A stretch of 43,410 nucleotides of DNA, from positions 1 through 43,410 of the forward strand of contig CAYPHV010000006.1 in assembly GCA_964410645.1 (NCBI GenBank), given 5' to 3'. The notes under the pieces were generated by a model. The model was not told where the DNA came from. It did no database searches and saw nothing but the letters and a program-made list of their open reading frames with translations. Every line of letters starts with the position of its first letter. Position 1 is the first letter of the stretch. The stretch is from JALTBU01 sp964410645. GTDB taxonomy: Bacteria; Campylobacterota; Campylobacteria; Campylobacterales; Nautiliaceae. This document shows, one piece after another, positions 1-6,991 of this stretch. Both the position numbers and the translations under genes were made by a program.

Positions 1-1
1 T

Positions 2-77
2 GACCCGTTAGCTCAGCAGGTAGAGCATCTGCCTTTTAAGCAGAGGGCCGTTGGTTCGAATCCAACACGGGTCACCA
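2..77 (+). tRNA. tRNA-Lys (anticodon TTT)
   Basis: A complete cloverleaf can be drawn. The 7-bp acceptor GACCCGT pairs with ACGGGTC, and the discriminator is A with an encoded CCA (75-77). The anticodon stem TCTGC/GCAGA closes the loop CTTTTAA, giving anticodon TTT. The T-loop TTCGAAT is canonical. It is the first of four tRNAs in the same direction, and the next tRNA starts after a single base, so they are almost certainly processed from one precursor. The promoter lies outside the window. Confidence 0.97.
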
Positions 78-78
78 T

Positions 79-154
79 GTCCCCATCGTCTAGTGGTCTA
101 GGACACTGCCCTTTCACGGCGGCAACATGAGTTCAAATCTCATTGGGGACGCCA
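79..154 (+). tRNA. tRNA-Glu (anticodon TTC)
   Basis: The acceptor GTCCCCA/TGGGGAC is followed by discriminator G and an encoded CCA (152-154). The anticodon loop CTTTCAC gives TTC. The body closely resembles bacterial tRNA-Glu, including the GTCTAG D-arm. It is the second member of the Lys-Glu-Val-Asp cluster. Confidence 0.97.
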
Positions 155-177
155 CTTTACCACAAACATATAAAAAC

Positions 178-253
178 GGTCGCTTAGCTCAGCTGGGAGA
201 GCATCTGCCTTACAAGCAGAGGGTCGCAGGTTCGAGCCCTGCAGCGACCACCA
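178..253 (+). tRNA. tRNA-Val (anticodon TAC)
   Basis: The acceptor GGTCGCT/AGCGACC is fully paired, with discriminator A and encoded CCA (251-253). The anticodon stem TCTGC/GCAGA carries loop CTTACAA, anticodon TAC. It is the third member of the cluster. A second valine isoacceptor (GAC) lies at 9201-9276 on the other strand. Confidence 0.97.
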
Positions 254-264
254 TAATAATTAAT

Positions 265-341
265 GGAGCCGTAGTTCAGCTGGTTAGAACGCCGGCCTGT
301 CACGCCGGAGGTCGCGAGTTCGAGTCTCGTCGACTCCGCCA
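265..341 (+). tRNA. tRNA-Asp (anticodon GTC)
   Basis: The anticodon stem CCGGC/GCCGG closes loop CTGTCAC, anticodon GTC. The T-arm GCGAG/CTCGT has one G-T pair. The discriminator is G and CCA is encoded (339-341). The acceptor GGAGCCG/CGACTCC carries a C-A mismatch at the fifth pair (position 269 against 333); the other six pairs are normal. The identity is clear, but the mismatch is unusual for an otherwise standard tRNA. Confidence 0.95.
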
Positions 342-384
342 TATATAATTTTCTAACAATTTCTATACTTAAATCATATATTAT

Positions 385-393
385 TGATATAAT
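385..393 (+). promoter_or_regulatory. Extended -10 promoter of the MFS gene
   Basis: TGATATAAT, an extended -10 box with a perfect TATAAT at 388-393, lies 20 nt before the ATG at 414. The predicted start near 400 leaves a leader of about 14 nt that holds the ribosome-binding sequence AAAAAGG. No convincing -35 is seen, which fits Campylobacterota sigma-70 promoters. The same 9-mer occurs before moaC, the 24944 gene and greA. Confidence 0.65.
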
Positions 394-413
394 TCTTTTT
401 AAAAAGGCATTTA

Positions 414-1532
414 ATGAAAAGTAAATTTAACGTATTTTTACTTTCATTTGCACATCTTACACACGATATTTATACATCGTTTCTTGCACCAGTATTACCT
501 GTTTTAATTCAAAAACTAGGGTTAAATATTACCGAAGCTTCGCTTCTTGATGTTGTAAGAAGAATTCCAGCACTTTTTAATCCATATTTAAGTCTTTTGA
601 TCTCAAGGAAAGATATTAGAATTTTTACTGTCATATCTCCCGTAACAACAGCCGTTTTTATGACTCTTACAGGTATTGCCCCAAATTATATAATTTTACT
701 TATTTTACTTTTTTTAGCCGGTATTTCTGCACAGATTTTTCATATTGCAACACCCGGCATAGTAAAAGAAGTTACTCCAAAAATGGGATTTGGTATGAGT
801 ATGTTTATGGTAGGGGGAGAATTGGCCAGAACCATCGCCCCTCTAATAGCCACCTTTGCCATTAGTATGTGGGGGCTTAAAGGTCTATATAAAACTGTAT
901 TTTTCGCTATTTTTGCATCTGTTTTTTTATGGTGGCAACTTAGTAAAATAAAAGGGGATTTTAAACCGAAAATAAAACAAAAAACGGATTTTAAAATTTT
1001 TTTAAAATATAAAAATTTCTTTTTGATAATAGCTGGATTTATTTTTTTTCAAAATTTCGCAAAAATATTTTTTAGTTTTTATCTCCCTTTATACCTGACA
1101 CACATTGGAGAATCTCTTGCAAAAGCAAACATATCTTTATCGTTTTTTCAGTTTTTTGCAATTATAGGAACATTCGCCGCAGGTAACATAGCCGATAAAA
1201 TAGGAAATAAAAAAACACTTGTTTTCTCAACATTTTTAGCGATAATCGCAATGCCACTTTTTATATTTTTCCATTTAATATATATTCCGCTTATGTTACT
1301 GGGACTTTCTTTGTTTTCAACCGGTCCAGTAATGCTTTCAATTATTCATCATCAAAAAAATTCAACAGCCTTAAACGGAATTTATATGAGCCTGGCATTT
1401 CTAATACCGGCATTGGTAACATTTTTAATAGGCTTTTTCAGTGATTTGATAGGACTTAAAAATATAAGTATATTTGCTTTTGTTATGCTTGTAATCTCAA
1501 TATTTTTCGCAGCAAAAATAAAAGAAAATTAA
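414..1532 (+). CDS. MFS transporter, Fsr (fosmidomycin resistance)-like
   Basis: A 372-residue, almost wholly hydrophobic protein with about twelve predicted membrane segments and a charged central loop (about residues 180-195, KIKGDFKPKIKQK), the layout of a Major Facilitator Superfamily secondary transporter. The opening SFAHLTHDIYTSFLAPVLPVL, and later FHIATPGIVKE followed by MFMVGGELARTIAPL, resemble the Fsr branch (SLSHLLNDM, FHPE, FQVGGN). It probably exports a small molecule or drug across the inner membrane; the substrate is not predictable. The start is set by AAAAAGG seven bases upstream. Its stop overlaps the lepA stop by 4 bp (convergent). Confidence 0.8.
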   Translation: MKSKFNVFLLSFAHLTHDIYTSFLAPVLPVLIQKLGLNITEASLLDVVRRIPALFNPYLSLLISRKDIRIFTVISPVTTAVFMTLTGIAPNYIILLILLFLAGISAQIFHIATPGIVKEVTPKMGFGMSMFMVGGELARTIAPLIATFAISMWGLKGLYKTVFFAIFASVFLWWQLSKIKGDFKPKIKQKTDFKIFLKYKNFFLIIAGFIFFQNFAKIFFSFYLPLYLTHIGESLAKANISLSFFQFFAIIGTFAAGNIADKIGNKKTLVFSTFLAIIAMPLFIFFHLIYIPLMLLGLSLFSTGPVMLSIIHHQKNSTALNGIYMSLAFLIPALVTFLIGFFSDLIGLKNISIFAFVMLVISIFFAAKIKEN

Positions 1533-3310
1533 TTAATTTTCAATACACTCAAAAATGCTTCTTGAGGAATATTTACTTTTCCTATTGATTTCATTCTTTT
1601 TTTGCCTTTTTTTTGTTTTTCAAGCAATTTTCTTTTTCTACTTATATCACCACCGTAACATTTTGCGGTTACATCTTTTCTAAGAGCCTTTACGCTTTCT
1701 CTTGCAATGATTTTATTTCCGATACTCGCTTGAATAGCGACTTCAAACAGCTGCCTTGGAATAAGTTCTTTCATGACTTTAATAAGTTCCCTTCCTTTTC
1801 TGTCTGCTTTTTCTTTGGAAACAATAATACTAAGGGCATCTACAATTTCTCCAGCCACTTTTATATCCATTTTTACCAGATTACCTTCTTTATATCCAGT
1901 CGGTTCATAATCAAAACTTGCATATCCACGGGTTATACTTTTTAATTTGTCATAAAAGTCCGTTATTATTTCATTAAGAGGCAGTTCATATTCCATCAAT
2001 ACTCTTTTGGGTGAAAGATATTCCATTTTTTTTTGAACGCCTCTTTTGTCATTTAAAAAACCTATTAAATTACCTATAAATTCATTGGGCGTTAAAATTG
2101 TCGCTTTTACAAAAGGCTCATAAATTTTATCTATTTTGGATAATTCCGGCAAATCGGAAGGATTACTGATTTTAAGCTCTGTTCCATTTGTTAATTTTAT
2201 TTTATATGTAACACTGGGCGCAGTTGCGATAAGATCTATTCCGAATTCTCTTTCAAGTCTTTCTTTAACCACTTCCATATGCAACATTCCGAGAAATCCC
2301 ACCCTAAATCCAAAACCAAGCGCCTGTGAAGTTTCCGGTTCGTATGTAATTGAAGAATCATTTAATGTCAATTTTTCTAACGCATCTTTGAGTTCATCGT
2401 ATTTATCTGTATCAATTGGATAAATACCGGCAAAAACAAAACTTTTGGCTTCTTCAAACTTACTTGCAGGTTCAAGCGAAGGATTTTTGGCATTTGTAAT
2501 AGTATCCCCTATTCTTATATCGGCAATATTTTTTAACCCCATCACCACAATGCCTATTTCGCCCGTTTTTATTTCCTCTGTTTTTATTTTTTTAACAGGA
2601 TGGGGATAAAACAGTTCCATAACTTTATGCTTTTTACCTGTACCCATAACCAGCACTTCATCGCCCTTTTTAATACTTCCGTTAAACATTCTGATTAAAC
2701 ATACAGCCCCGAGATAATTATCAAACCAGCTGTCATAAATCAACGCTTTTGCAGGAGCGTTTTTATCTCCTTTGGGAGCAGGAATTTTTTCTATAATCGC
2801 ATCAAGCAATTCTTTAATACCCTTCCCTGTTTTCGCACTGGTCAAGAGGGCTTCACCGGCATCTATTCCTATTGTTTGTTCTATTTCTTCAGCAACCCTT
2901 TCAGGCTCGGCACTGGGCAGGTCTATTTTATTAATAACAGGAATAATTTCAAGATTATTTTCCACCGCCAAATATACATTAGCTAATGTCTGAGCTTCCA
3001 CTCCCTGTGTAGAATCCACAACAAGCAACGCCCCTTCACTGCTTTTAAGCGATTTACTGACCTCATAAGAAAAATCAACGTGTCCCGGTGTATCAATAAG
3101 ATTTAAAATATATCCTTTGTATTCAAGTCTTACGCTCTGGGCTTTAATGGTAATTCCTCTTTCCTTTTCTATGTCCATAGTATCCATTATTTGATTTTCT
3201 TTTTCTCTTTCGCTTATTCCCCCGCAAAATTCTATAAGCCTGTCTGCAAGTGTACTTTTCCCATGATCAATATGGGCTATAATAGAAAAATTTCTGATTT
3301 TTTCCTGCAT
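1529..3310 (-). CDS. lepA: Elongation factor 4 (LepA), ribosome back-translocating GTPase
   Basis: A 593-residue translational GTPase of the usual LepA length. The G domain starts at residue 1 with P-loop AHIDHGKST, then DTPGHVDF (G3) and NKIDLP (G4), and switch I contains MDIEKERGITIKAQ. Domains II and III follow, and then the LepA-specific C-terminal domain with basic tail SRKRKLLEKQKKGKKRMK. EF4 binds ribosomes and helps resolve stalled or mistranslocated complexes; it replaces EF-G domain IV with its own C-terminal domain. The start is ATG with AAAAAAGG seven bases upstream. It appears monocistronic, between the convergent MFS gene and the divergent diguanylate cyclase gene. Confidence 0.97.
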   Translation of the reverse strand: MQEKIRNFSIIAHIDHGKSTLADRLIEFCGGISEREKENQIMDTMDIEKERGITIKAQSVRLEYKGYILNLIDTPGHVDFSYEVSKSLKSSEGALLVVDSTQGVEAQTLANVYLAVENNLEIIPVINKIDLPSAEPERVAEEIEQTIGIDAGEALLTSAKTGKGIKELLDAIIEKIPAPKGDKNAPAKALIYDSWFDNYLGAVCLIRMFNGSIKKGDEVLVMGTGKKHKVMELFYPHPVKKIKTEEIKTGEIGIVVMGLKNIADIRIGDTITNAKNPSLEPASKFEEAKSFVFAGIYPIDTDKYDELKDALEKLTLNDSSITYEPETSQALGFGFRVGFLGMLHMEVVKERLEREFGIDLIATAPSVTYKIKLTNGTELKISNPSDLPELSKIDKIYEPFVKATILTPNEFIGNLIGFLNDKRGVQKKMEYLSPKRVLMEYELPLNEIITDFYDKLKSITRGYASFDYEPTGYKEGNLVKMDIKVAGEIVDALSIIVSKEKADRKGRELIKVMKELIPRQLFEVAIQASIGNKIIARESVKALRKDVTAKCYGGDISRKRKLLEKQKKGKKRMKSIGKVNIPQEAFLSVLKIN

Positions 3311-3330
3311 TAAATGCCTTTTTTATTGAA

Positions 3331-3336
3331 ATTATA
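3331..3336 (-). promoter_or_regulatory. -10 box of the lepA promoter
   Basis: Read on the minus strand, a perfect TATAAT lies 20 nt upstream of the lepA ATG, followed by the ribosome-binding sequence AAAAAAGGC. The distance matches the MFS promoter on the other side of lepA. No clear -35 is visible. Confidence 0.55.
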
Positions 3337-3416
3337 TCTTATTAAGAAAAATATTACCTGTTCCCCTAAATCAAAAAGGTTTCTTTTTTTCCTTTGATAC
3401 AAATTTAATATTTTTA

Positions 3417-3425
3417 TGCTATAAT
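3417..3425 (+). promoter_or_regulatory. Extended -10 promoter of the diguanylate cyclase gene
   Basis: TGCTATAAT is a perfect extended -10 box (TGn-TATAAT). A predicted start near 3432 gives a leader of about 40 nt that contains the mini-ORF at 3456. The identical 9-mer is found at 41322-41330 on the minus strand before the coiled-coil gene. Confidence 0.6.
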
Positions 3426-3455
3426 TTAGTTAACATATTAATTTAAGGTTAATTT

Positions 3456-3482
3456 ATGATGAAAAAGACAAATTTTGAATAA
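3456..3482 (+). CDS. 8-codon mini-ORF overlapping the diguanylate cyclase start
   Basis: ATGATGAAAAAGAC opens an eight-codon frame (MMKKTNFE) with AAGG seven bases upstream, and it ends with TAA at 3480-3482. The only usable start for the diguanylate cyclase is TTG at 3475, inside this mini-ORF in another frame (TTT GAA TAA against TTG AAT AAA). It could be a leader peptide that couples translation. Alternatively, loss of one A or T in the short homopolymers would make a continuous N-terminus, which would mean a frameshift or sequencing error. Confidence 0.35.
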   Translation: MMKKTNFE

Positions 3483-4479
3483 AAAAATTTCTATAATAGC
3501 AATATTTTTTATTATTTTAACATCAGTATGCAGTATTATGATTTTTCATTTCAAATCAGCAAATTTAGAAAAATATTCCGACCAACAAATCCAAATTTTA
3601 AAAAGCTCAATACTTTTTCTGCATAAAATTCAATATTTTTATGATAAATCTCTATTACAATATAAATCAAACGACAAAAAAAATGCTTTATTTAATTTGA
3701 AAATAGCAAAATCTTTTCTTTCAATGTACAATAAAAATAACTCTTTAAAAAAAGTTTCCAATATTATTAGTGAAACAGAAAAGTACATTACAAATAATAA
3801 AAAATTTAATGTATTGGCGTATCAGGAAAAAGTATATCAAAATATAACCAATATTAAATACAGCTACTATATAAAAACACAAAAGTTTATAAATTCATTG
3901 CAAAAAATTACAAATCAAAATAAAAAATTCAATATTTTATTCCAGATAATTATTTTATTGTTTTCAGCAATTTTAATTTTTTTGTTTTTTACTTATGAAA
4001 CAAAAGAAAAATTTAAGACTTACGCTTTTCTTGATTCTCTCACAGGCGCATGCAACAGAAGAATGTTTTTTAAAAATATAAAACAATTGCAAAAAGGAAC
4101 AAATTCTTTAATAATGTTTGATATAGATTTTTTTAAAAGAGTAAATGATACTTTCGGCCATGACAATGGAGATTTTATATTAAAAGAAACAATTAAACTT
4201 ATAAGAACAAACATAAGAGAAGAAGATAAAATATTTAGATGGGGAGGAGAAGAATTTATTATTTTTTTAAAAAATGTAAATAAACAAAAAGCATTGGAAA
4301 TTGCTGAAAATTTAAGAAAAAATATTGAAAATTACAATTTTAATTCTATAAAAATAACCGCAAGTTTTGGTGTAAAAGAAGTTAAAAATAAAATCGACGA
4401 AGAAGATTTAAAAAAATTGGACAACGCTTTATATCTGTCCAAAACAAAAGGAAGAAATCAGGTAAATTCTTTAGATTAA
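3475..4479 (+). CDS. Membrane-anchored diguanylate cyclase (GGDEF)
   Basis: A 334-residue enzyme that would make cyclic di-GMP from two GTP. It has a membrane segment at about 5-24, a mainly helical extracytoplasmic sensor region to about 150, a second membrane segment at about 153-172, and a GGDEF domain from about 185. Visible residues are DSLTGACNRR (187-196), FDIDFFKRVNDTFGHDNGD for metal and GTP binding, and the signature GGEEF (247-251). An intact product-inhibition I-site RxxD (REED, 238-241) sits exactly five residues before it, so feedback inhibition is expected. The sensor domain is not recognised. The start is TTG without a good ribosome-binding site of its own, overlapped by a mini-ORF. 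Its stop overlaps the infC stop by 4 bp (convergent). Confidence 0.9.
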   Translation: MNKKISIIAIFFIILTSVCSIMIFHFKSANLEKYSDQQIQILKSSILFLHKIQYFYDKSLLQYKSNDKKNALFNLKIAKSFLSMYNKNNSLKKVSNIISETEKYITNNKKFNVLAYQEKVYQNITNIKYSYYIKTQKFINSLQKITNQNKKFNILFQIIILLFSAILIFLFFTYETKEKFKTYAFLDSLTGACNRRMFFKNIKQLQKGTNSLIMFDIDFFKRVNDTFGHDNGDFILKETIKLIRTNIREEDKIFRWGGEEFIIFLKNVNKQKALEIAENLRKNIENYNFNSIKITASFGVKEVKNKIDEEDLKKLDNALYLSKTKGRNQVNSLD

Positions 4480-5006
4480 TTTTTTCGTTTTTTCTTAATA
4501 GGGGTTACCAAAAGATTTATATAATTTCCTTCAAGTATCGGTTCGCTTTGCTTTTCTGAAATATCCTTTAACATGTCCCAAACTTTATTTATTACTTCAA
4601 AACCTTTTTCAGGCGTGGCAAGTTCCCTTCCTCTTAAAAAGACCCTTAGTTTTACATGTTTTCCTTTTTCCAAAAATTCTCTTGCATGTTTTACTTTGTA
4701 ATCAATATCATTTTGTTGAATTTTTGATGTAAATTTAATTTCTTTAACCTCGATTTTTATCTGCTTTTTTTTAGCTTCTTTTTTCTTTCTTTCAAGTGCA
4801 TATTTATATTTTCCATAATCCATAACTTTTGCAACAGGAGGGTTTGAACTGGGTGCAACCAAAACCAAATCAAGCCCTTTGTTATATGCAATTTCCAATG
4901 CCTTGTTTGAATCAACAATTTTTGGCTCCCCCTCTGTGTCAACAAGCCTTACTCTATCGGTAAGATTTACAATTTCTTCGTTAATGAGTGTATTGTCTTT
5001 ACTCAT
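4476..5006 (-). CDS. infC: Translation initiation factor IF-3
   Basis: A 176-residue protein of normal IF-3 length. The N-terminal domain includes LINEEI and VRLVDTEGEP. The lysine-rich linker is ERKKKEAKKKQ, and the C-terminal domain has VKEIKFTSKI, NDIDYKVKHAREFLEKG and KVRVFLRGRE-like KLRVFLRGRE. IF-3 keeps the 30S subunit free and checks the start codon and initiator tRNA. The start is ATG, not the ATT known from E. coli infC, with GAGG nine bases upstream. The ATG overlaps the thrS stop as ATGA, so the two genes should be translationally coupled. This is the common thrS-infC order. Confidence 0.97.
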   Translation of the reverse strand: MSKDNTLINEEIVNLTDRVRLVDTEGEPKIVDSNKALEIAYNKGLDLVLVAPSSNPPVAKVMDYGKYKYALERKKKEAKKKQIKIEVKEIKFTSKIQQNDIDYKVKHAREFLEKGKHVKLRVFLRGRELATPEKGFEVINKVWDMLKDISEKQSEPILEGNYINLLVTPIKKKRKN

Positions 5007-6838
5007 ATTTTAACCTCGCTAAGTTTTTTTATCATTTCCACAAATTCTCCTTTTTTCATTTTGTATTGTTCTCTTTTTTTTCTGTCTCTAACGGCAACCA
5101 AATCATTTTCAACTTCTTCGTCACCTATTACCACTACATATCCGACACGTTGTTTTTCAGCATTTCTGATTCTTTTATTGAGTGACTCTTTTTCAAAAAT
5201 TTCTGTTTTTAAATCATTTTCAAGCAACTCTTTTTGAATTGATTTTGCATAATCTATATGCTTATCGCTAATAGGTACAAATATTGCTTTTACGGGAGCT
5301 ATAAATGTAGGGAATTCTCCGGCAAAATGTTCTGTAAGAATAGCTATAAATCTTTCAAACGAACCTATAATAGCTCTGTGAAGCATTACAGGCCTTTTGT
5401 GCTGATTGTTTTCATCTATATAGCTTATATCAAATCTCTCAGGTAAATTAAAATCCACCTGTAATGTTCCACACTGCCATTTTCTGCCTATTGCATCTGT
5501 AATTTTTATATCTATTTTAGGCCCGTAAAAAGCCCCGCCGCCTTCGTCAATACCATATTTTCTTCCTAATTTGTCAAGTGCCTGTTTTAAAGAAGTAGTA
5601 GCCTTTTCCCATATCTCATCGCTGCCTATAGATTTTTCCGGTTTTGTAGAAATTTCCATCTCATAACTAAATCCGAAAAGTTCCATTATAGAATCAACAA
5701 AATCAAGAACTTTAATAACTTCGTCTTCTACTTGATCAGGTCTGCAAAAAATATGCGCATCATCCTGGGTAAATTCCCTAACTCTTAAAAGTCCGTGTAA
5801 AACACCGCTTTTTTCATGCCTGTGAACCGTTCCAAATTCAAAAAACTTAAGCGGTAATTCTTTATAGCTTCTTGTTTTATGGGCAAAAATTTTTACGTGG
5901 GAAAGGCAGTTCATAGGTTTAATACCATATTCTTCCGCCGGTTTATTCGGATCATCGTTTTCAATATTTGTAAAATACATATTTTCTTTGTAATTATAAT
6001 AGTGTCCTGAAATTTTCCACATATAGCTTCTAAGAAGTTCAGGACCTTTTACAGGCTCGTATTCTCTTTGAATATGGGCTGAAAAAAGAAGTTTTTCAAG
6101 ATTCGCTCTGAGCATCGCCCCTTTTGGAAGCCAAATAGGCATTCCGGGAGCAACATCTTCATCAAACATCCAAAGTTCGAGTTCGTTCCCAAGTTTTCTG
6201 TGATCTCTTTTTTTTGCTTCTTCAAGCATTTTAAGATATTTGACCAGCATATCTTTAGTGGCAAACGCCGTTCCGTATATTCTTGTTAACATTTCGTTTT
6301 TGCTATCTCCGCCAAGATATGCTCCGGATACTTTTTGTAGTTTTACATTTTGAAGGTATTTTGTGTTAGGCACATGAGGCCCACGGCATAAATCTTCAAA
6401 ATCTCCCTGTTTATAAATAGACACAACATCACTAGGTATCATTTTTAAAACTTCCTGTTTTAACGCGTCATTTTTAAATTTTTCGACAGCCTCATTTTTA
6501 CTGATTTCATATTTTTCAATAGGGATTTTTTTCTTAGCCAATGCCTTCATTTTCTTCTCAATGTTTTTTAAATCCTTATCGCTAATCGGTGTGGATGTTT
6601 TAAAATCATAATAAAATCCGTTCTCAATAGTAGGCCCCACATAAAATTTTGCATCTTCAAACATTTCTTTTATAGCCTGAGCCATTAAATGTGCAGCAGA
6701 ATGCCTTATAAGATTCAGAGCATCTTTCGAATTATCAGAATATATAGGTTCGGCACCGTTAATATCCATACTTTTAGATTTTATTGTCTGTAAATCGACA
6801 ATATTACCTTTTATTTTATAGCCAATAATATCATTCAT
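5003..6838 (-). CDS. thrS: Threonyl-tRNA synthetase
   Basis: A 611-residue class II synthetase that charges tRNA-Thr. The N-terminus before the editing domain is only about 40 residues, so the TGS domain seen in E. coli ThrS is reduced; as I recall, Campylobacter ThrS is similarly short. The editing domain keeps HSAAH (46-50) and the CRGPH pair. The catalytic core shows motif 2 (FGTVHRHEKSGVLHGLLRVR), zinc-site residues (MNCLSH, QDDAHIF) and motif 3 (MLHRAIIGSFERF). The C-terminal anticodon-binding domain ends the protein. The start is ATG with AAGGA six bases upstream, and it overlaps an upstream 25-codon ORF by 8 nt. Confidence 0.97.
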   Translation of the reverse strand: MNDIIGYKIKGNIVDLQTIKSKSMDINGAEPIYSDNSKDALNLIRHSAAHLMAQAIKEMFEDAKFYVGPTIENGFYYDFKTSTPISDKDLKNIEKKMKALAKKKIPIEKYEISKNEAVEKFKNDALKQEVLKMIPSDVVSIYKQGDFEDLCRGPHVPNTKYLQNVKLQKVSGAYLGGDSKNEMLTRIYGTAFATKDMLVKYLKMLEEAKKRDHRKLGNELELWMFDEDVAPGMPIWLPKGAMLRANLEKLLFSAHIQREYEPVKGPELLRSYMWKISGHYYNYKENMYFTNIENDDPNKPAEEYGIKPMNCLSHVKIFAHKTRSYKELPLKFFEFGTVHRHEKSGVLHGLLRVREFTQDDAHIFCRPDQVEDEVIKVLDFVDSIMELFGFSYEMEISTKPEKSIGSDEIWEKATTSLKQALDKLGRKYGIDEGGGAFYGPKIDIKITDAIGRKWQCGTLQVDFNLPERFDISYIDENNQHKRPVMLHRAIIGSFERFIAILTEHFAGEFPTFIAPVKAIFVPISDKHIDYAKSIQKELLENDLKTEIFEKESLNKRIRNAEKQRVGYVVVIGDEEVENDLVAVRDRKKREQYKMKKGEFVEMIKKLSEVKI

Positions 6839-6908
6839 TTGTATCCTTTTGAATTATAATAAAAATTATGCAGTTTAAAGTAGATCTGAAAAGAAAAAAT
6901 TTATTCAA
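6831..6908 (-). CDS. Candidate 25-residue ORF upstream of thrS
   Basis: Between clc and thrS on the minus strand, a TTG codon (6906-6908) sits five bases after GAGGGG (6914-6919), a strong ribosome-binding site. It opens 25 codons reading LNKFFLFRSTLNCIIFIIIQ followed by KDTNE. The stop TGA overlaps the thrS start in the pattern ATGAATGA. The product would be a hydrophobic micro-membrane peptide. Only two threonine codons are present, so classic threonine attenuation is not obvious. The evidence is the ribosome-binding site, the overlap and a promoter about 40 bases upstream; expression is unproven. Confidence 0.4.
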   Translation of the reverse strand: MNKFFLFRSTLNCIIFIIIQKDTNE

Positions 6909-6946
6909 ATAAACCCCTCTTTATTGTAATCTCCTTTTTTATGAGA

Positions 6947-6975
6947 ATTTTAACTTAAAATTAAATTTATGTCAA
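6947..6975 (-). promoter_or_regulatory. Sigma-70 promoter of the thrS-infC transcript
   Basis: Read on the minus strand, a perfect -35 TTGACA (6970-6975) is followed by a 17-nt spacer and TAAAAT (6947-6952). The predicted start near 6940 gives a leader of about 100 nt before the thrS ATG, containing the 25-codon ORF. A second TATAAT at 6853-6858 is only 14 nt from the ATG and would leave almost no leader. Confidence 0.65.
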
Positions 6976-6991
6976 TTGTAAAAATATAGAA

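Noticed and set aside
127..348. 73-codon open frame across the tRNA cluster
   Set aside because: It lies over three tRNAs and translates their conserved stems; it is a common false ORF.
6895..6935. Threonine attenuator, T-box or intrinsic terminator in the thrS leader
   Set aside because: The only hairpin is a short AT stem (TTTAT/ATAAA) before a T run; there is no T-box motif and only two threonine codons in the candidate leader ORF.
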